A DNA stretch of 64,000 nucleotides, from the NCBI GenBank assembly GCA_021030905.1, contig JAGFMI010000001.1, forward strand, positions 1,674,001 through 1,738,000. Direction: 5' to 3'. This document shows, in pieces, positions 58,401-64,000 of this stretch. How positions within the stretch are numbered: the stretch's first letter is position 1; each line of letters starts with the position of its first letter. Under the pieces are notes generated by a model that saw only the letters and a program-made list of their open reading frames with translations, had not been told where the DNA came from and did not search any database. The position numbers and the translations under genes are program-made. This stretch comes from Pyrenula massariospora. Lineage: Eukaryota; Ascomycota; Eurotiomycetes; Pyrenulales; Pyrenulaceae.

Positions 58401-59561
58401 GTGCTGCTTCTGGCGAGAGGTGGCTTCCCGGTGTACAGCGGCAAAGGCGATCAAATGCTGTCTTATTTCCAAAGTCTTGGCCACGCATGTCCGGAAGCGA
58501 CAAATCCCGCCGACTTCGCACTCGATCTGGTTACCGTAGATCTCCAGCACGCGACCAGAGAGGCTGTTAGTCGAGAGAAAGTTCGCTCTCTTATCATGAG
58601 TTGGACGAGCAACGATGGCGTAGTTGCAAGGCAGACGTCCAACATTGCAACTCCTGCTGAGCTCGGCAGCCTGCGGCGGCAAATGAACCCTTTCCGTGTG
58701 ACCTTTCCGCTTGTTTTGCATCGCTCAAGCATCAACCTCCGACGGTTGCCCGCCATCTTGACAGCTCGGATCGCACAGATAACCTCAATGGGTGTCATCC
58801 TCGCTTTATTCTTCGCTCCTTTGAAGCACGATTATCGGGCCGTTCAGTCACGGATGGGCTTCGTTCAAGAGATTGCCGCGCTCTATTTTGTAGGCATGCT
58901 GCAAAATATTGCGATCTACCCAAACGAGCGTGACGTCTTTTACCGGGAACAAGATGATGGAACGTATTCCGTGGAAGTCTTCCTGCTCTCCTATACACTG
59001 CTCGAGATTCCATTTGAGATCATTGCATCCATCCTCTTTGGAATTCTTGGCGCTTATGCGATCAATCTACAGCGAAGCGTAGAAATGATGTTCATACTCG
59101 CATTCAACAGCTTTTGCGTCGTTAATTGCGGTGAGAGCCTAGGTATTCTCTTCAACACTTTTTTCTCCCACGCAGGGTTTGCCGTATCAGTCATCTCAAT
59201 CTTGTTGAGCTTGGCAACCGTGCTAGGAGGGATCATGAGCTTGAACGTCCCGTCCTTCCTGCAGGCGCTGAACCATCTGTCTCCTATCAAATACAACATT
59301 GCCAATGTCGTGCCATATGCGATGAGAAACATCAGCTTTACCTGCACTGATGGTGAGAGACTACCGAATGGACACTGTCCCATCGAGACAGGGGATCAAG
59401 TTCTCCAGCTTTACAACTTGCAGACAAATGCCGGTCTCAACGTGCTTGCCCTTGGAGTATGTACCATCATCTACCGGCTTGTTGCGTATGTTGTTTTGAG
59501 GATAACTCGAATGCGCTTGAGCTTCAACTCTGTTAGGTCTTGGTTTAGCACGGCCGAGTGA
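55454..59561 (+). CDS. Full-size ABCG (White-type) ABC transporter, YOL075C-like
   Basis: Exons 55454-56121, 56178-56245, 56299-56871 and 56917-59561 give 1317 aa, arranged NBD-TMD-NBD-TMD. NBD1: Walker A GGSGSGKTTLLN (111-122), signature GCSGGEKRRVSIGVQ restored across intron 1, Walker B VLFLDEPTTGLDATSA across intron 2. NBD2: Walker A GPSGSGKTSLLH (about 749), signature GISGGEKRRVSIAIQ, Walker B ILLLDEPTSGLDAFT. Each TMD has about six helices and CPFSRDP/CTDGERLPNGHCP-type extracellular loops. Unlike PDR pumps, both NBDs have intact Walker and signature motifs. Order and length fit the fungal YOL075C group of ABCG transporters; the substrate is unknown (lipid or drug export is known in the superfamily). 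A second ATG at 55378 is out of frame. Confidence 0.92.
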
Positions 59562-60474
59562 TTGAATCGAAGCTGTGTCCCTCGTTAGTCACCTCAGGTA
59601 AATCTACTTTTGGACGTCCTTTGTGAACGGAGGTGTCGCTCGACAAGTGGCAGGTCTTCGGTGGACCAGAGGACGCATGTGATGACATTCGGCTGTCGTG
59701 TAACGATACGGACACATCCCGCCGGTCGATAGAGGTCGCGGACTTGTCACACATCCGCTGCCTTGACCCTCGCAAATTTTCCGATATGCAGGTACCCGCG
59801 CAAGCTGCAGTGCACTAACCGTGAGCGAAGAAAAATTGTCTTTCAACGCTGGTCTTTTCGCACAGTCTGAGTGGTCGAGAATGCTATCTGTCTAGGTCCT
59901 TGAAGCAAGCCAGATTGCAAGATGGGTCAGGAGCATAGGTGGTAGGCTGTCGAAGAAAACTATGACCTTAGTAAGGGAACTTCGTCGCCACTAGAAATGT
60001 ATCTGGCTTTGTGTTGGACGTGAAGAAAACTGCGCTGGGAGCGGTGCGGAAGACCACAGTCCGCCTCGGGTTGGTGAAGTGAGGCGATCGTAAAGGTCAA
60101 CACGGTCGACAACCAAACATCTTGATCATTCCCGTCCATCGCGCCTTCCCTGCTTCGTGCATCTAGTTGTTTCCTCGCTTCCCTCTTGGCGGGCTTGGCT
60201 CTTTCTCTCTTCTCTTTTCCTTCACCGCAGCTGCCGTGACGTGACGGATGTCGGCTCCGTACACTTTCTCTTCTTTCTGCTGCCAATTTCCTTCAAGTAC
60301 TGCATTGATCCACCCTCACTCGCTCACCCAAACCCAACCCACGTCCACTTACATTCTTTTCTCTGGTTTTGCACATCCACTCGTTTCTGTCTTCTAACTC
60401 TTGTCGTTCATTCTCTCAGCTCTTGAATTCTACCGAAACAAAGGGTAGCCATTCATTAACAAGGCTTTCTCAAA
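59562..60474. other. Intergenic region
   Basis: It holds the ABC transporter 3' UTR and the promoter of the secreted protein gene, with pyrimidine-rich sequence at 60150-60430, typical of a strong fungal promoter/leader. No gene seen. Confidence 0.5.
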
Positions 60475-62427
60475 ATGTACTTCTTTACCACTATTGCTGT
60501 TATTGTGGGTTTTGGCTGGATTGCAGAAGCAGCGGTGGTAGTCGGTCGTCCACTCCTCGCTGGGCAGCCAGCCAATTTCAAGTAGGTCTCGTTTACTTTG
60601 ATCAATCGAAAGCAAATCACTGACCTGCTTCACTGGATAGACGCTCAGATTGCGCTCCTCCAGCCACTGTCACTGTCACCCAGATTGTACATGATAATAC
60701 CGTAACAATCGCTCTGGAGAACTCGTCCCAAATATCCGCGTCTATTGCCTCTGCAGCCTCGGTCGATGAAACGGCTGCTTCGATTTCCAACGAACTTTCA
60801 CCGATCAATCCCACAGCGACCTCGACGTCTACTCTTACCACGACCACGGCTACTTACTTCACATACACGGAAGTCGTTTCTGTGGTTGAGGCCACCAAGG
60901 CCTCGACTGATAGTGTGTACTCGTTCGCTACGGGTAATGGTAGCAACATGACTGTTGGCACCACCACTGTCACGGTCTCACCGACTATTAGTGTTTACTC
61001 ATACGACATGAACAATGGTACCATTGACTGGAAGAGCAATACTCCATCAGAAACCAGCAACCTGCGCTTTACCACCACCACCGTCATAGTCTCTCCGACG
61101 CCTCCAGCAGCAAGCAACACGACTCTAATGACCACGCAGAAGACGACTCGAACCGTTCCGCCGAGTTCCCGCCCCAAGTGGTCGTCGACATTCAGTTGGT
61201 CCAACTCCACCTCGCTCGCTACTCCAACAGGAATTTCTGCACCGACTGGATCTGGCTACGGTCAGCCTTGGACAATCATACCAACCGCAGTCTCTGGAAC
61301 CGCTACGTCTTTGTTGAGTTCAAAATTTTCCTTGCCTTCCTACAATGGCTATGGACATGGCCGTTTGACTCCCATCTTGGACTCCAAACGCCAAATCGGA
61401 GCCACTGTGACGTTCACTACGAACGGCCAAACGTGGATCTTTACCAATGCTTGGGATGGATCCACAACAGTAAATCTGTCCACATATCTTCCTTGTGAGT
61501 TCTGTTAGCCCAAATAAGTCATCACGCTTCTCACAGTGCGTGCAATTTCTAGCTACTCCCACAAGCATACCGTCATCCTCATCAGGTCAGTCAATGTGCA
61601 GCCTAAGGATTAATCATTTGAACGTTATTGACTGTGAGTTTAGAGCAACCAACAGTGACCAGCACCTTACCAGTAATAACAGTTACCTCCACTGAAAGTG
61701 TGGTCAATATTTCCTCAACAACCTCAGCCACAGCAGCAAGCACTTCTTGCGGTATTTCTGGTGACTGGGTTTTGGGCGTAAGTGTGACTTGCAATATCAC
61801 GAGATGGTAGTTCTAACCAAAGTAAAGTTCGATGACCTCCCCAAATTCTCGCCTCCAAACAACGACACTGCACCATTCCCTCCAATCTTTAACCCGCATG
61901 ATTTGTTGTACTTCTCGGATGGCTGGTCATACGTTCCTCCCCCAAATGAACCATTTCCGCCGCAAGCCGGTCCCCAGCTGGCTGAGTTCATCAAAACCGG
62001 TTCCACGAACAGCTCTGTAACATCGTCTCCTGACGCAGGACTCTTGCCTGAAGGCGCCTTTGGTGCCGGCCCACGAGCTGACAGCGACATGTTCTGGTTC
62101 AACGTCAATTCCGCCTACTTTGGTTGTAACAATAGCCAAGCCAGCGTCTCGTGTGATGTTGAAATACGAGGATATCGCTACGACAACGTCACTGAAACTG
62201 AGAAGGAATACCAATTACTTGGTTTCCCTGTGCCTGGATGTCAAGATTTCAAGGGATGCAGTTTGTCCAAGCTCGACTTTGGAGACTGGTTTGACAAACT
62301 TTCTTCGATCAGTTTCACCGCCAGCGTGAACGGAACGGCCGTCAACTGGTTCATAGATTCTATCGCAATGTCGTGGTGGAATAATACTTGTGCTGCGGGC
62401 CTGTTCCGGCTTCACTCCGGCCGTTAG
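60475..62427 (+). CDS. Ser/Thr-rich secreted glycoprotein of unknown function
   Basis: Exons 60475-60581, 60641-61494, 61553-61585, 61644-61777 and 61828-62427 give 575 aa. The first 20 residues (YFFTTIAVIVGFGWIAEA) form a signal peptide. About 370 residues of Ser/Thr-rich sequence with repeated TVTV(S)P-like phrases (TTTVTVSPT, TTTVIVSPT) follow, likely heavily O-mannosylated. The C-terminal ~200 residues form a separate globular domain beginning FDDLPKFSPPNNDTAPFPP and including DGWSYVPPP, FWFNVNSAYFGC and WWNNTCAAGL, which recurs in many ascomycete secreted proteins without known function. Six cysteines lie in this domain. It may be a cell-wall or extracellular carbohydrate-binding protein. 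Exon 3 is 33 nt and its acceptor could alternatively lie upstream, so that region is less certain. Confidence 0.8.
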
Positions 62428-63012
62428 GACGACTTCTGGTTGCGGCGAAGACCATACTTTGGTAGCAACTTTCTGACCGCTGCAACCATTTCCCTTTCTA
62501 CGGAGTCTTGTCGAAGAGTGTAGTTGGGTCAGAGGAAACGGCATGCTGGTCTGATGCTTTCAATGCCTTTGGCCAATTTCAATTCTTTAGGAAGGAGGTG
62601 TCTTGTATGTTATTAATTCAAACCGAAAAAGGTGATGATAATAGGAAAGGAATAGTGCGCAACCAGCTAGCTCAGCATAAAGAAATTTAAAGCCACTTTT
62701 CCTTTCACAGGCCTATCCGCAGTATAAACAGTGACTTATCTCATTCTGCCTGTTTGCAAAGTCTATCAAGGCGACTGGTGGGACTCTCAATACGCCGTTG
62801 GCCCAAAACTGTCTTATGCCAGTGGCTATGCTTCAGCTAACGTGAATAGCAGTACATAAGACTCCTTAAGTACCCCTTTTGCGGCTTTGGCCTCCTCGGC
62901 TCAATCCTAAGCTAAACCGTTCTCAGCCCTGAAGCTTCTCCGAAATCTTTAGGTCTCGACCTCCGTTATATCTTATACCGCACAGCGCTGCGCAAATCCC
63001 TTGATAGGAGCT
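62428..63012. other. Intergenic spacer
   Basis: About 585 bp between the secreted protein gene and the tRNA synthetase gene. No gene seen. Confidence 0.5.
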
Positions 63013-64000
63013 ATGCAATGGCGGGCTCACGGACGGCTTCTCTATTTCACTAAATGTCGCTTGTCCTTGTTGACCCGAAACTTCGCTCCAGTCCAGGCAG
63101 CAAACGTTCATACGCGATGCAGCAAGCTGCTCGATCCAGATTCGCAACCCGACCATCTAAGCTTATCCTGCACAGGAGAGGTAACGATTAAGGGGCTTGT
63201 ACAATCCATAAGAAAACAGAAAAAATGGGCTTTCGCGCATATCACAGACGGATCCACAGTAAAGCCAATCCAGGCAATCTTGACGCCGGAGCAGGCCGAA
63301 CATTTCACGACTGGCGCAGCTGTTAAAATTACGGGGAGATGGGAGGCTTCCCCAGCGCAAGGTCAAATAAGCGAATTAAAGGCATCTAGTATTGAAATCC
63401 TAGGTGAAGTGGACCCGAGGGTATACGCCTTCAGTTCTCCCAAAGTACAAGCGCTGACTATGAAATATAGACATATCCAATTCAGAAAAAATATCACACA
63501 CCTGCCTTTCTCCGTTCAATACCTCATCTACGCCTGCGGACGCCTTCAGCTACGCTCATAACACGCTTACGTTCTGAATGTGTCTTCCTGCTCTCGCAAT
63601 TTTTCCATGAACATCAGGAGCTTGGGCCCTTTTCACAGATCCAACCGCCGCTTCTAACATCCTCAGACTGTGAAGGCGCCGGTGAGGTCTTCACAGTCAC
63701 ACCCCGAGAAGATCCATTAGAGCAAGAAATCTCTGAAGATATTGGAGACGCGGTCAACGAACTGTTTTTTCGGGATCCAGCCTACCTCACAGTCTCAACA
63801 CAGTTGCATCTAGAGGCCTACGCTGCGTCGCTGGGTAGTGTCTGGACCCTCACCCCATCTTTTAGAGCCGAGCTTAGCGACACTCCTCGTCATCTGGCCG
63901 AGTTCTGGATGCTAGAAGTCGAGCTTCAGCATCTAAACTCCATGGATGAGCTAATGAATCTGACAGAAAACATGATCCGAACGCTGGTCCGCAACCTGAA
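63013..64000 (+). CDS. Asparaginyl-tRNA synthetase, mitochondrial type, 5' part
   Basis: Exons 63013-63420 and 63471 to beyond the window end give the first ~312 aa. The N-terminus (WRAHGRLLYFTKCRLSLLTRNF) looks like a mitochondrial presequence. An OB-fold anticodon-binding domain follows (TIKGLVQSIRKQKKWAFAHI), then across the 50-bp intron DPRTYPIQKKYHTPAFLRSI and the class II catalytic core SSDCEGAGEVFTVT and STQLHLEAYAASLGSVWTLT with motif 2 PSFRAELSDTPRHLAEFWML. This matches fungal Slm5/NARS2, which charges mitochondrial tRNA-Asn. An unspliced reading goes out of frame at the intron, which hides the gene. An ATG at 63018 in another frame is ignored. The 3' end lies outside the window. Confidence 0.92.

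Noticed and set aside
1-64000. tRNA, rRNA, CRISPR, LTR, LINE or DNA-transposon sequences
   Set aside because: I looked for T-arm-like GTTCRAATC patterns, terminal repeats, reverse transcriptase, integrase and transposase motifs and regularly spaced repeats and saw none. A covariance or profile search could still find weak cases.

Overview
The window is a stretch of nuclear chromosome from a filamentous ascomycete (Pezizomycotina). The evidence is short spliceosomal introns (about 41-134 bp, mostly GT-AG, one 346 bp exception), typical fungal gene families (Hsp12/Awh11, UNC-50 and SYS1 in fungal form, DUF1989, type-B carboxylesterase, fungal GABA/choline-type permease) and moderate GC content. 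Protein resemblance feels closest to Leotiomycetes, but that is only an impression. I see no transposon, LTR element, rRNA, tRNA or CRISPR array.

Layout. 0-10 kb: a Sid1/SepL-type germinal-centre kinase (+), an alpha/beta hydrolase with a repeat-rich tail (-), a 2.3 kb spacer with one doubtful ORF, and a large membrane glycoprotein with a 66-residue tandem duplication (+). 10-20 kb: a secreted type-B carboxylesterase with a GC-AG intron (-), a SprT-like metalloprotease (-) and the small stress protein Hsp12/Awh11 (-). 20-33 kb: a NYN-domain protein (+), the Golgi protein SYS1 (-), trehalose-phosphate phosphatase (-), a non-canonical poly(A) polymerase-like protein (+), the Golgi protein UNC-50 with a 4-nt microexon (+) and a PDAP1-type phosphoprotein (-). 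33-46 kb: an MFS monocarboxylate-type transporter (-), an aldo-keto reductase (-), an amino acid/GABA-type permease with a 14-nt exon (-), a small secreted cysteine-free protein (-), COG5 (-), COA6 (-) and a DUF1989 protein (+). 48-64 kb: a PLP aminotransferase (-), a C2H2 zinc-finger protein (+), a full-size ABCG transporter (+), a Ser/Thr-rich secreted protein (+) and the 5' part of a mitochondrial asparaginyl-tRNA synthetase (+, cut by the window end).

The genes do not form a biosynthetic cluster. They are mostly conserved housekeeping genes with some accessory membrane and secreted proteins. Loose themes are Golgi trafficking (SYS1, UNC-50, COG5), stress and trehalose (Hsp12, Tps2) and mitochondrial expression/respiration (poly(A) polymerase-like protein, COA6, AsnRS). 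The most interesting observations are gene-structure oddities: the 4-nt exon in UNC-50, the 14-nt exon in the permease, the GC-AG intron, stopless 3n introns, and a hydrolase that seems to have lost its catalytic histidine. All exon joins were made by eye from splice consensus and family motifs and need RNA support.
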